Assembly: GCA_030407085.1 (NCBI GenBank)
Contig: CM059582.1
Coordinates: 3,782,001 to 3,846,000 of the forward strand
DNA length: 64,000 bases
Direction of reading: 5' to 3'
Origin: Trichopria drosophilae
Lineage: Eukaryota > Arthropoda > Insecta > Hymenoptera > Diapriidae
Position 1 is the first letter of the stretch. The number at the start of each line of letters is the position of its first letter. This document shows positions 1 to 12,191 of the stretch, piece after piece. The position numbers and the translations under genes were made by a program. A model generated the notes under the pieces. It made no database searches. It saw only the letters and a list, made by a program, of their open reading frames with translations, and was not told the origin of the DNA.

Positions 1-3000
1 CAAACGTACTTTTTTCCCCATGTACGAATGAATACTGAAAAACAAATTTTTCATTTCTTCCTTTGGTATACTGTTGGCACCAAAATGCTTATTGATTAGT
101 TATTGTTTCCTCGTGATATTGACTTTCCATCATAGAAAAGTTCTTCTAAACAGGCTCTACCGCATTGTTTTGTGACGAAATATCGTCAATCTACCCCCTG
201 ACCTGAACATCATAAAAAAAATTGCATTTTATTTCATTTTAATACGCTCATTTTTCCGTCAATTAATTCGTTTAGATAAGTAAATATATTTCGTTTGTCC
301 CTTTCTGTCCTATAGCGTTGTCCTTGTTTCGTAATTATATTATGTATACGTTTAATTTTTATTTATGATCGAAAACTGCGGATGCATGTTTTCGTTTTGT
401 CCTCGTCCCTTGGATATGTTGGTCCCTGTCGCACTCATTGTTGACGTTTGAAGGCGCATACATTTAGCGTACAGGGGCCACATACGTAAGGTGTAGTGGT
501 GTGCGTCGCAGTGGGAGAGGAATGCCCCTCTTCCCGCACAAGGGACTCATGTCCTTGTTGGGTAAGGCGACACTCGTCGCACTCGTGTGGGTTACCGGTC
601 GGCGTCTCTGTTCCTCCCTCTGCCGCACATCCGTTTCATAAACAAGTTTGTCGGTCCTTGTTTCTCCTATTGCGATGTCCCTTTGTAAATACCTTTCCTC
701 TCCCTCAGCCCCCCCCCCCCACCTTCCCCGACTTATCGATACCACCGCAAATGTTACGTAATGCAATTACAATAGAGAAGGGGTAATTTGGATCCGAAGT
801 ACGGACGTCAACGAACTTTTGACACTCCAATTTTGCGTCCCTTCATTTCCGTTTCTCCTTTGCGATTTTTATTTACATTTTATACTTTTGCGTTTTTAGT
901 TCTTTTTGCGTATTTATTTCTTTGATCTTTTTGTTTGCGAATAATTGTGTTAGTGCGTTCCAGATCTGGCGAATATTTAAGGATTAAATAGATTAGATTA
1001 TGTAAGTAGATTGAAATTGCGTATCCATATTTTCCCTTTTCCTTCACCTTTTCTTTTTTTTTTCTGTAGTGTTATTTCGGTCATTTTAAAAGTAATTTCA
1101 CCTTCGCGTCGAATTTCGAACCCCTAAATACATTTTTCCCTTTGCGTGTCCATTTATTTTATCGTTATTTTATTGTTATTTATTATTTGTAATTTTTATT
1201 AATATATGTTTGTGATGTTTTATATTTTGTCTTTTACAAATTATTTATTAACCCCTCCATAATTCGGGTTATAGTTTGAAAGTTATATCTTAGCCATTCA
1301 ATCTTTCAAAATGTCTATCGAAATCACTTGAAAATATCGTAAGAAGATAAGCGGTAAAATGTTGGGAGGTTTGAAAAACTAAATCAATACTTTAAAAAAA
1401 TTAGTATTTATACAACAAGAGCAGGCTATATATTTAAAATATGACTTTAATTAGAAACTTTTAAATAAATGATTTAATAGGGGATTTTGAAATAGAGGTA
1501 TCGAACTGGTTCGATAGTATTTTTTTTTTATTTAAATATTTTTATTCAATGTTTAGAGTCTCTGAATACGATGTCGAACACTATCGTCTGACGATCTTAT
1601 TGTTGGAGAAAAAGTTTGATTGTGGGAAGCGATTCTAGACATTTTTTCGAAAATTGTCTCATAAACTGTATGGAATAATTAATAATAAGGAACTCGTAAG
1701 AAAAATCCAGTGAAATCACGAATCAAAATTACGTATTTGATCCTAAATAACTTAACCAAGCGCTTTCATGAATGCAATTAGCAGGAAAATGTTCGGAATA
1801 CAATACAAGAAATATCATCATATCATTAAAGATGCCCTCTCTATCAATGTCGAAATCTACAATATTTGTTGAATTGGACCGTACATTCACAGAAGCAAAA
1901 TGTTTCGAAAAGAGATTGAATATCTGTTCTCGACCTAGTATGAGGATTGCTAAGAAACATCGCACTAGCCATGCTAGTTGACGACTAAATTTTATACATG
2001 AACACCAAACTGAATAGGACGTAAACACACGAAGGAACATTTTTATTTGTAATAGAATATATGGGCATTGTTCTAGAATTTTTAAACTTTATGTTGTCGC
2101 TCATTATGATACCTTAAAAATTTTAAATATAACTTGGCAACACTACAGATCAACAAATTTTTGTTCGTTTTACATGTAATAAGTGTTTATTACTAATTAC
2201 AGATATGTAGAAAACAATGAGAGTAAATAAAAGTAGTGAATTTGCCTGTTTTTGGTGCGCGACACTCACTACATTTTTTCAGTTTTAACACTGAAACTTT
2301 TTGAACCTTTTTTTTTATGGTCTGTAGTTTTTTTGTGGAAGTATTTGGGGATGTAAACAAATGAAAAATTCTTAACTTAATGATGTGCCTCACTGAGGAA
2401 TAAAATTATATACCTTCAAAGTTGCGAGATAACTTTTTTTTATAGTTGACAATTTAGCAATCAACCTTAGATAATTTTGTTCACATTAGTTTTTAAGAAA
2501 CCACACAACAGGGGTACATTACCTGTATGATAAGAAGTAATTTGAGCCTTTGCCCGATTGTGTGCCACCTATACATAAAAAATGCGACCACGTCAAACTT
2601 TAAATTTCCAAGCGAAACTCACTTTGAAAAATCAAATTATTTAATGGCACATCTACAATTTCGCTTCTAAGTACTTTGGAATCATTGTGATCTTTTCTCC
2701 TATGTTATTCAAGTATTTATAACTTTTGTGTTTTTTTAATACAACAAAAAACACACTTTTTGACAATAATAAAATGATTATTCTTTACAAATCGTTTTAA
2801 TTGTTTGGTATCCTTAATATTAAATCATGTATTTGGATTTCAAATTTTAATGAAAACCGACTTTGGATTTGTAATCAGTGGCCTCAAAAACCCTAACATA
2901 TCAAATTTTATAAAAATCAAAGAAATTGTGTAAAAATAGTCCGGCATATTTAATCCATTATTTTAAATTTGAATAACTATTAACTACACGTTTAATTTTA

Positions 3001-3330
3001 TATACTAGCTTCTAAAAATTAGGCCATAAGCAAAAGAACTGAATTTTTTATGTATATTAAACGTTACAAAACTAAAAACTAATTTTACGAGTAACGTAAC
3101 ATGTTACATTAAAAAAAAAATACATTGTGTATAAATGAGTCACGCAAGGTTTTTCCTGTCATTTGATCAATTCTAAAGCCAATAAAATTGATTTCATGAA
3201 TGTGCCTAAAAAAATGCAATTTTCTTCAACCTCAAAGTTTAAAAGTTCTAGAATAATGTCCATATACATGAATAAATGCTAGAAACATCATCATTTAAAT
3301 CCGAGTAATATATGAGTGAAGTCCAATCGA
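1..3330. other. AT-rich stretch without a supported gene
   Basis: No reading frame here shows a recognisable domain, codon bias or a consistent exon chain. The first 800 bases are less AT-rich and hold a C-run near 709-720; they could be the 3' UTR of a gene that lies outside the window, but nothing proves it. Around 2845-2905 there is a short fragment of the dispersed 'GATTACGAAT' repeat described at 50.2 kb. Frames of 60-103 codons on both strands overlap each other and look random. Confidence 0.5.
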
Positions 3331-3344
3331 GATCTGATATCGAT

Positions 3345-3840
3345 ATTATCAATTATAGCATATCTCGATGATGGATGACTTCTGGGACAAGAGAATCAAT
3401 TGATACCAAAAGTTCTAATCTACCAGTCCAAAAAGTAGTTCTTGCTATAGGAACAACAGGAACCAATTTATGAAGGTCATAAAGAGCTGAGAACTCTCCC
3501 ACAATTCTAGAATCTGCACGGATCAATGGGTCAGGGATACTTGCAAAAATAAGTATTATACGGTTCATTGCAAGAATTTAATAGGAGATTATAATCACCA
3601 AATAATAATATTTCATGATTAGAATTCTTAGCATTTTCGATATGTTTGCTGTACACATACATCACTGATCTTAGCAGAATGTACAAATGAACATCTTTCT
3701 TAAACCAGCTCATACTAAAACAAATAATCCCTCGGCGTCTTGTGGTATACCTTACAAATTGTGACAGGAAGATATTGACGGGTAGCTATTAATAAGCCAG
3801 CATCGTAACCGTTAGCATCTGTGTACCCAACTCTATAAAA
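3345..3840 (-). pseudogene. Degraded LINE endonuclease remnant
   Basis: Reading the minus strand from about 3840 to 3345 gives pieces of an apurinic-type (exonuclease-endonuclease-phosphatase) endonuclease of a non-LTR retrotransposon. Visible marks are VGYTDANGYDAGLLIA in the first part, the ILLFGDYNL motif that carries the family's conserved GD-N residues near 3590-3620, and a C-terminal LVPEVIHH segment near 3360-3390. Stops and frame changes separate these parts and no reverse transcriptase follows, so it is a dead 5' fragment. The clade cannot be told from this much. Confidence 0.55.
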
Positions 3841-3849
3841 AATTTTGTG

Positions 3850-4640
3850 AAAAAATACTAGAAGTAGGGATTTTAGTTACTAACAATTACAATTTTGCCG
3901 AAACCCGTAACCTTAAGTAGTCTATAGCATATAGTAGTAATGAAAGTAGTATCTAATCTATAAAAAAAAGTTCTTGAAGATAGTAGATGGGCTAGGGGCG
4001 TTCTACGCCGCACGCGAACTCCCCCCCTCCCCTCCCTCCATCATCATGATAAAAGTTATTATAAAATGGGTGTTTTTAATTAATAGTTGTAGAAGGTAGA
4101 AAGCATCGAAAAATAGGTGTTCCTATGTCGAAATAACGTTTGCAAATGTCTAAAGTGGTGTTGCACGGATTTATCAAAAAATGTTACCTTATACAATTCG
4201 ATCTATAACTTTTGGAAAGAGCAAGCGATTTCCAGCAAAAAAAAGACGTGTCTAGAAAGCGCTTAATTTGACGCTTAAGAAAGTGAATATGACATTTTTG
4301 CCAGGTACACGTAATTGATTTATAAAATCTAAAACTACTATTCTGAAGATGTTTAACAAAAATATAAATTGTGTCACCTTCAAATTCCACAGGATCCAGA
4401 TGCTTGTACCGATCTGACAACGGGAACATTATTAGTACGTTCAACAGATAAACAAATTTAAAAAATCACGTTTTTTTGTAAATTAGCCGCCATTTTGAAA
4501 ACATCAAACGTCATAAAACAAAACTAATAGCAGATTTGAAAATTACGAACAAAAGTACGTCTGAAAATATGGTTTCGAAATTTTGTTACTTATCATACAC
4601 ACATAAATATTTACTTGAATATCACAAAATAATTGCGGCC
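3850..4640. other. Intergenic, nothing recognised
   Basis: AT-rich, with a short pyrimidine-rich run at about 4020-4040. An 86-codon minus-strand frame at 4184-4444 has no recognisable domain. The promoter of the downstream plus-strand gene should lie here, but no TATA box or initiator stands out. Confidence 0.35.
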
Positions 4641-4647
4641 TTTTGGC

Positions 4648-7167
4648 ATGAAAAAGGTTAACTGCAATTGCTCTTACGGGGTTCTAAAGTGCTCGTCGGA
4701 TAAGGTAGGCATTTTTACTAAAAACCATAAATAAATTTTAATTATTTTACTATACCAATTTTAATTACTATAGACGGTACCCTAGAAAATTCTCAGGAAA
4801 ATGATTGAGAATTGACCGAGAATTTTTAAAATAAGTAAAAATCACTTATTTTCGAAAATCCCCCGTCAGTTCTGAATTAATATCTTTGGCATTTTCTAGA
4901 AAACGGTTTAGAGTGCTTAGAATTGCCCTTATAAAGCCTGAAATTTAAAAATGTTATTCAGTCAACTCTTATTTACGTTTTTAAGTGAAATTTACTTTCT
5001 TACCAGCGGACTACTTTAGAACCTTAAGATATATTATGTTATTAAACCACCGACAAAGATTAATAGATTTAATTTGTATTTTATTTAAAAAATAATAATT
5101 ATATTCAATAGGATACGGAGCAAGAAGAAAATGAAGGCGACGAAATAAAAGAAGAGAATACGGATGACAATGGCCAAGACGAAGATGAAGAAGACAGTAT
5201 AGTTCTTATCCTATCAAGAAATGGTATTATAAATTTGTACAGTACTTTTCTTTTTTGAAAAATATTAAATTAGCAAAATACAATACTGTAATTCCGAGAT
5301 ACACTTATATATCATGTTACCTTATTTATCAGTTTATGGTTTTGTACTTAGTTGAATCCATGACTAAGCTAGTACAATAGTTCATTACCTAAATAATCTG
5401 CCTAAAATATTTATTTGTTAACCAAGTGTACTATTCGTTTTTATTCTAGATGATAATGAACCGACTTCGAGTGTTACATGGCCAAACGATGACGCAATGG
5501 AAGGAGGTGAGTGAACAAATTTTCGTGTTGAGAATATAACTGGCATAGAAGGCAACCCATCCGAATGCTTCTTAAACTTTTAGGAACGGGCTTTGGCAGA
5601 CGCTTCAGATTGCAAGATGACTCATCCGATTGTGAAGTTCCTCCATACGCTATAGTTGACAAAATGGATCAAATGGAATTAAATACAGAAATTTTATTGG
5701 ATAAAATAAAACATAGTTTTCTACAAATTAAGTAAGACTGTTTTACCAATACTAGAATATATTAAGATCTCTTTGACAGTCAATGTTTCGTCTTAAAATT
5801 ATACACAAAACTTTGAATTAAATGACCGCCCGGAAGAAATTAATACGCGTTTTTCAATCTATTATTAGTAACTCTAATCGTAAATCTGTACAAATACAAT
5901 TTCTTAATCATTTTACAAACTATTACGTAGAGCATCTCGCCATGCACCACCAGTACCAAACTCGGACGTCGTAAATCAGACCAGTCAGAATCATGCTCGA
6001 CCTAATACAAATCAGACAGGATATAAGGCCGATTGGAGACAATCGAGGATTCCTATTATTTATGAAACGTATTGTATTGTTCTCGAGAAAGTGATGCAGG
6101 TAAACAACATTTAATTAACATCAACATTCCTTGTTTATGTGATTGATTGTATTTTTATACTGCATATGAATTCTTAATCCACAGCTAAAGAATTATATAG
6201 ATATTCGAACTGATTTTGAATTAAAAAGGGAAGAGGTAAGCAAAACTCAAATACAAATTTAGATACTCCCCAGAAGAATATCAATTTGAATAATATGTGA
6301 TAAAAGACTATTATTGTGAAAGCGAATGCTTTAACTGTTGGCTCTAAAAATATCAAAAGTTTTCGATTTTGAAATATAACATAAATATTTACAATTGTTA
6401 AATCGGAATGCTGTTATTTATAGGATGGCGATATAGAATGTTGGAACAACAGGATTGAATTTGCTGATAATTTATTACAAGATGCATATCATAGCATTGT
6501 TACGTTACCAGGTTCAAGTCCTCAGGTAACTACTTGGAAGGATGTTTCCGTTTCGGCGGGAAAGTTGGATATCGAAGAAACAGCCATTAGTGCTTCGACC
6601 ACTCAAGTCGACCGTTCCATCCCTGTTACATCTCCAGATTACCCACCGACGTCACAAGCATACGTTCCAGTTCCGTACAATAATGAGTCACTTCTCTCGG
6701 ACTATTATAATGATGGTCGAAACAACGTAACCACCACATCAAATTCTTCAGATATTCGCGCTAGATGTGCTTCCCCAAGTAGAGGATATTTTACAACAAG
6801 TACTGGCCATTTGCATACAAGTTCCACCTCTTCGCCTATAAGCCCGCGGTATTGTCCTATCAGTCCGCAGTATTGTCCTCTAAGTCCAACGTATACTCCT
6901 ACAAGTCATCGTTCTCCTAGACTCGACTATAGTTCTCCTAGACTTAACTATCGTCCTGCTAGTCCAGACAATCATCATGATACAAACTATTATCCCTTTA
7001 CTGGTACTCCGGATTATCGACCTGTTAGTATGAACTATTGTCCCAGAAGTCCGCTGTATTTTCGCGCAAGTCCGAACATTTCTTTTTCAAGTCCGCCCTG
7101 CGTGCACAGTACTCTAGCATCTCCTCCAGCAAGACCTTCTAATTCGTCTCCACGCTCAACTCCTTAA
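4648..7167 (+). CDS. Seven-exon gene for an acidic protein with RNA polymerase II CTD-like heptads
   Basis: Proposed exons are 4648-4704, 5112-5223, 5450-5506, 5584-5731, 5931-6099, 6185-6235 and 6424-7167, stop TAA. All six introns start GT and end AG, phases agree throughout, and the joined frame is 445 codons. Residues 20-50 are very acidic (runs of E and D). Residues about 75-245 show no domain I know; they may be helical. The last exon encodes serine/proline/tyrosine-rich sequence with heptads close to Tyr-Ser-Pro-Thr-Ser-Pro-Ser: YPPTSQA (about 271), [21 protein letters not shown] (341-361), YSSPRLN-YRPASPD (367-380) and YRPVSMN-YCPRSPL-YFRASPN (396-416). The second Ser is often Cys, which is one base from a TCT serine codon. 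The gene lies tail to tail with RpII215, whose CTD is canonical. The function is unknown; a CTD decoy or binder of CTD readers is only a hypothesis. Exons 2-7 are well supported. Exon 1 and its ATG, preceded by an in-frame stop, are less certain. Confidence 0.75.
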
Positions 7168-7620
7168 TCGAAAAGAACGATTTACAATTTTAAAAATTTT
7201 ATTATTTTTCCTCCAAGACCAAGGTATACATGTAAAGGTTTAATCTCTGATCTTACGTGTATTCGCGACTGTCTTACAAAGCCAAGGTCTATCCTGAAGC
7301 TTTCCACAAATTGGACAAGCTTCGGCGCTCGAATCAAAGTAAATGTGAAATACATGGGTGGTAGTCTGCATGGACACTCTGTGATAAATTTTTTAATATG
7401 ATCACTAAGGATTGTAATAAATCTGAAACCTTGTCAGAGGTACAACGTATATAATTGTTCGCAGAAAGCAAACTAGATATTCTTATATTTGATTGTTTTA
7501 TATTCGTATAGTAACTCTCGTATGTCATATTAAATGTAAACGACTGAAAGAATATTAAAGCTATGTATAACCGGAGCATTTGGTTTTCTTCGTATTTTAA
7601 ATTTTATGAATCACTATTGT
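7168..7620 (+). other. 3' flank of the CTD-like gene
   Basis: No coding signal. An AATAAA at 7416-7421, about 250 bases after the stop, is a plausible cleavage and polyadenylation signal for the plus-strand gene. An earlier AT-rich stretch at 7185-7210 lacks the hexamer. Confidence 0.35.
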
Positions 7621-7625
7621 GTTCA

Positions 7626-8310
7626 CCCTACTGAAAATTGTCATATGATATATCATATGACATGTCATATGAGAATTTGTCTTATGACATCATATGACAT
7701 ATCATTAGACATATGAATTGACTTTAGATTTTATATCCGATTTCAGCACACAATTTTAGTCTAAATGTGAGAAGAATTTTGTTCATGATCCACTTATCGC
7801 GCATAAGTTCAATTGTCAGCTGTATATCATGTCCATGTGCATATCATATGACAAATCATGTGACATATCGTATGACATGCCATATGACATGTCATATGAC
7901 ATATCACATGAGAAATCATATGACATACCATATGGCATCATATGACATGGCATGTGACATATCACATGAGAAATCATGTGACATACCATATGACATATCA
8001 CATGAGAAATCATATGACATACCATGTGACATATCACATGAGAAATCATATGACATACCATATGACATCACGTGGCATATCATATGACATGGCATATGAC
8101 ATGTCATATGACATCATATGATATATCATACGACATCATATGACTTTTGCATTTTTAAAGGAAGTACAGAATCGCGATTCAGGGTTTGAGAATTTCCGGG
8201 AAGGAGAAATAAATACAATTCATATGTCATGTAATATGTGATATGATGTCATAAAACAAATTCTTATATGACATATCATATGAGATATCATATGACAATT
8301 TTCAGTAGGG
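7626..8310. mobile_element. Foldback/MITE-like element made of CATATGAC repeats
   Basis: The element opens with CCCTACTGAAAATTGTCATA (7626-7645) and closes with the exact reverse complement at 8291-8310, so it has terminal inverted repeats that run on into the repeat core. The core is an imperfect array of CATATGAC and TATCACATGAGAAATCATATGACATACC-type units; since CATATG is itself a palindrome, both strands read alike. A non-repeat patch at about 8145-8225 breaks the array. No transposase is encoded and no clear target duplication flanks it. Frames of 60-106 codons on both strands are produced by the repeat and are not genes. Confidence 0.75.
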
Positions 8311-9760
8311 CAATTTCAAAACCTCCAGGCCATAATATTTCGATGGTGTCACAATTTTAGTTTCACCAGTAGATGGAAGAGAGATAACAGGCTGACCTTT
8401 AAAATTCTCGGAATCGGCAAATTTTTGGAGGCATTTAATTGTGAATACATGATGGAATCGAAATATTGAAACTCTTATATTCTAAAAGATATTATTAGAA
8501 ATGCTGATTAAAAAAATTCTTACCAAAAAAGAAATTTCGGTGGATCGTTTAAAATTAAAATATTTCTTAATAAATATATTTCCTTTACAGATGTCGCAAG
8601 CACTTTTTAGATTTCAAAATAAGTTTTTTGGTATCTTTAATTTTTATATTTTTTTAGTATTATTTGTGTTTAATTTTATTCGTTATAGATGCTTTTGTTA
8701 TAGGTCTTGTATTGTGGCTTTCATGCAAATCTAATTAATATTCAACATTTATTACATCATATTGTATCTACGAGTGTAAATGTCTTTATGGAAACTAAGT
8801 TTCATAATCTATTACACCATTTTAATGCAATTTTGGTCTCGTGGACAACCAAGGGATTAAATAACTTATTGAAAGCCATAAAAGATCAACTTCTATCAAA
8901 AAATATTTCATTCTTAACGGTAATAGGTGATTATCAACTGGATTTCTTGTCATTTTCCTCTTGATTAAAAATGTCTATCAAATTAAGTAAGAATGGAAAA
9001 AAGTTAAAATTGCAAGATGATTTTTTCCAAATCCTGATTAGTTTGACAGCGATGAGATACTTTTCTATTTCTATATTTGACTTCTCACGGACATATATTC
9101 TTTTAAATCTGAGTTTCAACAGTTTATCATAAGTGATATCAGCAATGATGTAGATTAATAGATATTGGACAAAGAGAACGTAATAAATTTTGTTTCTTGT
9201 TTATCGATTTATTTGTTTATGTCAAACAAGAAGCATACAGTACTATTCCACCATTTTTGTAGAAAAATAATCGCATTGTTTTTTGGTTATTTTAACATTA
9301 TTTTTCCATGTATTTGAAATCAATAATACTCGGTGGTCAACACGTTCGTACATTACTAATGAAGGCCGTATAATGTTCTACAGAAGAAATATTGTGTTAA
9401 CTGGTTTATTATTATTATTCATAAAAAATACTGCGTCGCGGGGAGATGAACGCGTAAGTTATATAATTGAATACATACAAAAAATAAGAATATTTTAAAA
9501 AATTTGGTGATATCGAATGAGAAATTTAAAAGTGAGTACGTCAAGTCAAAGAAAGAAAATTCCGACCAATTCCGACTGCGAATACATGGTTTGTTGGTAA
9601 GTATTAAACAAGACTACAATAACGTGTAGACCATTTTGGATTTTGATAATCTGTTTTCAAATTCGTAATCAGTATTTTGTAGAGATTTTCAGGAACATAT
9701 TTTCAGTACTTTTCAGCGATATTTTTCCACAAGGGATATATATATTTTTTTTATCTTTAT
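8311..9760. other. Unassigned region with weak exon-like pieces
   Basis: An open stretch at 8707-8931 (plus) could be an exon ending at a GT donor at 8920, but the sequence is not recognised. A second piece at 9373-9453 looks like a signal-peptide exon and is listed apart. Nothing ties them into one gene. Confidence 0.25.
9373..9453 (+). CDS. Possible signal-peptide first exon
   Basis: From the ATG at 9373 the frame reads MFYRRNIVLTGLLLLFIKN and then TASRGDER, i.e. basic residues, a hydrophobic core and a small-residue cleavage-like region, followed by a good donor (GTAAGT) at 9454. A 60-base phase-compatible open piece follows at about 9537-9596 and also ends at GTAAGT. Further exons were not found; a jockey LINE begins at about 10.0 kb. 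This may be chance in AT-rich DNA or the start of a small secreted-protein gene broken by the LINE. Confidence 0.2.
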
Positions 9761-9769
9761 TATTATTTT

Positions 9770-9975
9770 TACTTTGTTAATCTCCGATCAGGTTGCGGAC
9801 AAGTATATTTATACTTTTGCAATATATAGTGGAAACCCCACACACATTTTACCTGAAATATATTATTATTATTATTATAATTATTGAACCGAAGTAAAAT
9901 AAATAAAACCGATTTTAAGGTGAGAAAAACCATCGCACAAAAGTTGGTTTTCAAAGTGGTGTTCATGGTGCAAAA
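9770..9975. repeat. Possible LINE 3' UTR fragment
   Basis: The block GGTTGCGGACAAGT followed by a short spacer and ACTTTTGC at about 9791-9819 recurs at about 33090-33120 in the 3' UTR of the LINE that ends near 33265. It suggests a related 3' end fragment here. An (ATT)n-like run at 9860-9885 lies beside it. Confidence 0.35.
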
Positions 9976-10029
9976 CTATTTTCATTTACTTAGTTCTGAA
10001 TTCTTTTAAACATATTATAATTGCTTAAA

Positions 10030-11995
10030 ATTATTACTTAATTATTGTCTGTGGGTATCACCAAAGGTATTTTAAAAGATCATATTCAAGCAAAATCATG
10101 TCTAGACTTATCTTCAGACCACTCCCCGTTCATCATTTCACTAGGTTTACAAATAAAAGACACCAAAAAATCACAATCTCTCTGCAATAAAAAAACTAAT
10201 TGGGCATTATTTAGAGAAATACTAGATAAAAACATAAATTGTAATATTTCACTCAAAACTGAATTAGAAATAGAAAACGCCATAGAAACTCTCAACAAAC
10301 GGATATAAGTAGCAGTGGGGGAAGCTACTCCTGTCCTCAAACTAACGGAGCAAAGAACAAGTCAACCAAAAAATTGCGGAAAAAAGAAAATCTAGGAAAA
10401 GATGACAAATCACGAGATCCCCTCACGACAAAGCCAAATTCAATAAAGCGGCGAAACAGTTAAAAAAAATACTCCAAGAAGAAAAGAATTCTGCGATACA
10501 AGATTATCTTGAAAAGCTAACAGCAACAGAAGCAACAGACTACTCGTTGTGGAAAGCAATGAAGAAAATTAGGCGTCCACAACAATTCTCTCCACCGATC
10601 AGATTGGCTAGAAGTAATAAAGAAAAGTCCACCATATTTGGGGAGTATTTATCATCCGTTTTTCAAGCAACAGCAACCTCAGAAGAAGACAGTGAGGCAA
10701 TTCAAGCAATTTTAGAAGAACCTGTAAAAAGATCAACACCAACTAATAATTGCAGTCTAAGAGAATTTAGTGCTATCATTAAGAAAGTAAATTCTAAAAA
10801 GACACCAGGCTACGATCTCATTAATGGTAAGATACTAAAGGAGCTGCCAAAAATAACAGTTCGTTTAATAACCATAATCTGTAACGCAGCACTTAGACTC
10901 AATTATTACCCAGTGCAATGGAAAGTCGCACAAATTATTTTGTTGCTAAAATCAGGAAAAAATCCAGATTCAGTTACTTCTTTCAGACCAATCAGTTTGT
11001 TACCTATTTTATCCAAAGTTTTTGAAAAATTAATTCTGAAACGAACAATGCCAATACTGCAAAAAAAAGGATGATTCCTGATCACCAATTCGGATTTAGA
11101 CAGCAACATGCATCAATAGACCAAGTGCTTTTGATAAAGTTTGGCACACAGGGCTAATATGCAAACTGAAAAGAATATTACCTGGTAACTTGTTTCTAAT
11201 CCTCAAATCCTACATCAGCAACGGATTTTTCCAAGTTAGAATACAAGAGGAATATTCAGATCTGTATCCAATCAATTCTGGCATACCACAAGGAAGTGTT
11301 TAGGCCCATTATTATACACTCTCTACACCTCTGACCTACCAACATCTAAAGATGTTGCTGATGAAACAGCAATTTTATCTTCTCATGCAAATCCAACTAC
11401 TGCATCAAACCATCTTCAGCATCATCTTAACATTGAAAAGTGGATCACAAAGTGGAAACTTCAAATTAATGTGCTCAAATCCATACACATAACATTTACA
11501 TTAAGGAGAGAAACATGTCCTTCAGTTACAATGTATAACATTGTACTTCCACAAACAGAACATATTAAATACCTCGGAATGCTCGACGACTAACTTGGAA
11601 AACACACATATGGACCAAACGAAAACAGTTAAACTTAAAATTAAACAAAATGTACTGGCTTATGAACCGAAGATCACAATTATCGCTAGAAAACAAATTG
11701 CTATTATACAAGACTATTTTAAAACCAATATGGACTTATGGCATACAACGTTGGAGCTCAGCGTCAAAATCAAACATCGAAATTTTAGAAAGATTCCAAA
11801 GTAAAGTTCCGAGAGCCATAGTAGATGCTCCTTGGTTTGTACCAAACGAGAGAATTCGGGAAGACCTACAAATATCACTGGTAAGAGACGAAATCACAAA
11901 CTTCAACAGAAAGCATAAATTCCGCCTAATCAGCACCCTCTGATTCAACAAATTAGAAGAATACGACCAGTTAAGGGAAGACTTAAGAAATATGT
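10030..11995 (+). mobile_element. Broken jockey-clade LINE (RT part)
   Basis: The plus strand carries a 5'-truncated non-LTR retrotransposon. Pieces in order: end of the endonuclease (DLSSDHSPFIISLG, about 10095-10150); linker and RT fingers in 10547-11074, with KKTPGYDLINGKILKEL and FRPISLLPILSKVFEKL; a frameshifted palm region where only SGIPQGSV-like sequence survives (about 11275-11300) and the catalytic aspartates are lost or shifted (11330-11375); and the jockey-type C-terminal domain at 11650-11943 (LKPIWTYGIQRWSSASKSNI, ERFQSKVPRAIVDAPWFVPN). At least four frame breaks and several stops make it inactive. Assignment to the jockey clade rests on the C-terminal motif. Confidence 0.8.
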
Positions 11996-12191
11996 ACTAA
12001 CAAGTTAGAAATTGTCGGCTATTCTTCGTCTCAATAATTCCCGTGCATAAATTTTCATCTTTAACGACTATTGACTTGCGATCATCACTGGATAATCACA
12101 CACACGCTATGTCTCGTACATTACAACAAATTTACTTATTGTCGGCAAGACAGCTTGTGAATTATCTGGGAAATTAATATAAAGAAAAAAG

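Noticed and set aside
464..786. Opposing 100- and 96-codon frames near the window start
   Set aside because: They overlap on opposite strands in a less AT-rich patch and neither resembles a protein family.
4184..4444. 86-codon minus-strand frame just before the CTD-like gene
   Set aside because: No recognisable motif, no splice or promoter support.
7767..8107. Overlapping open frames of 63-106 codons on both strands
   Set aside because: They are the direct reading of the CATATGAC repeat array; both strands give similar H-M-T/S-Y-D repeats.
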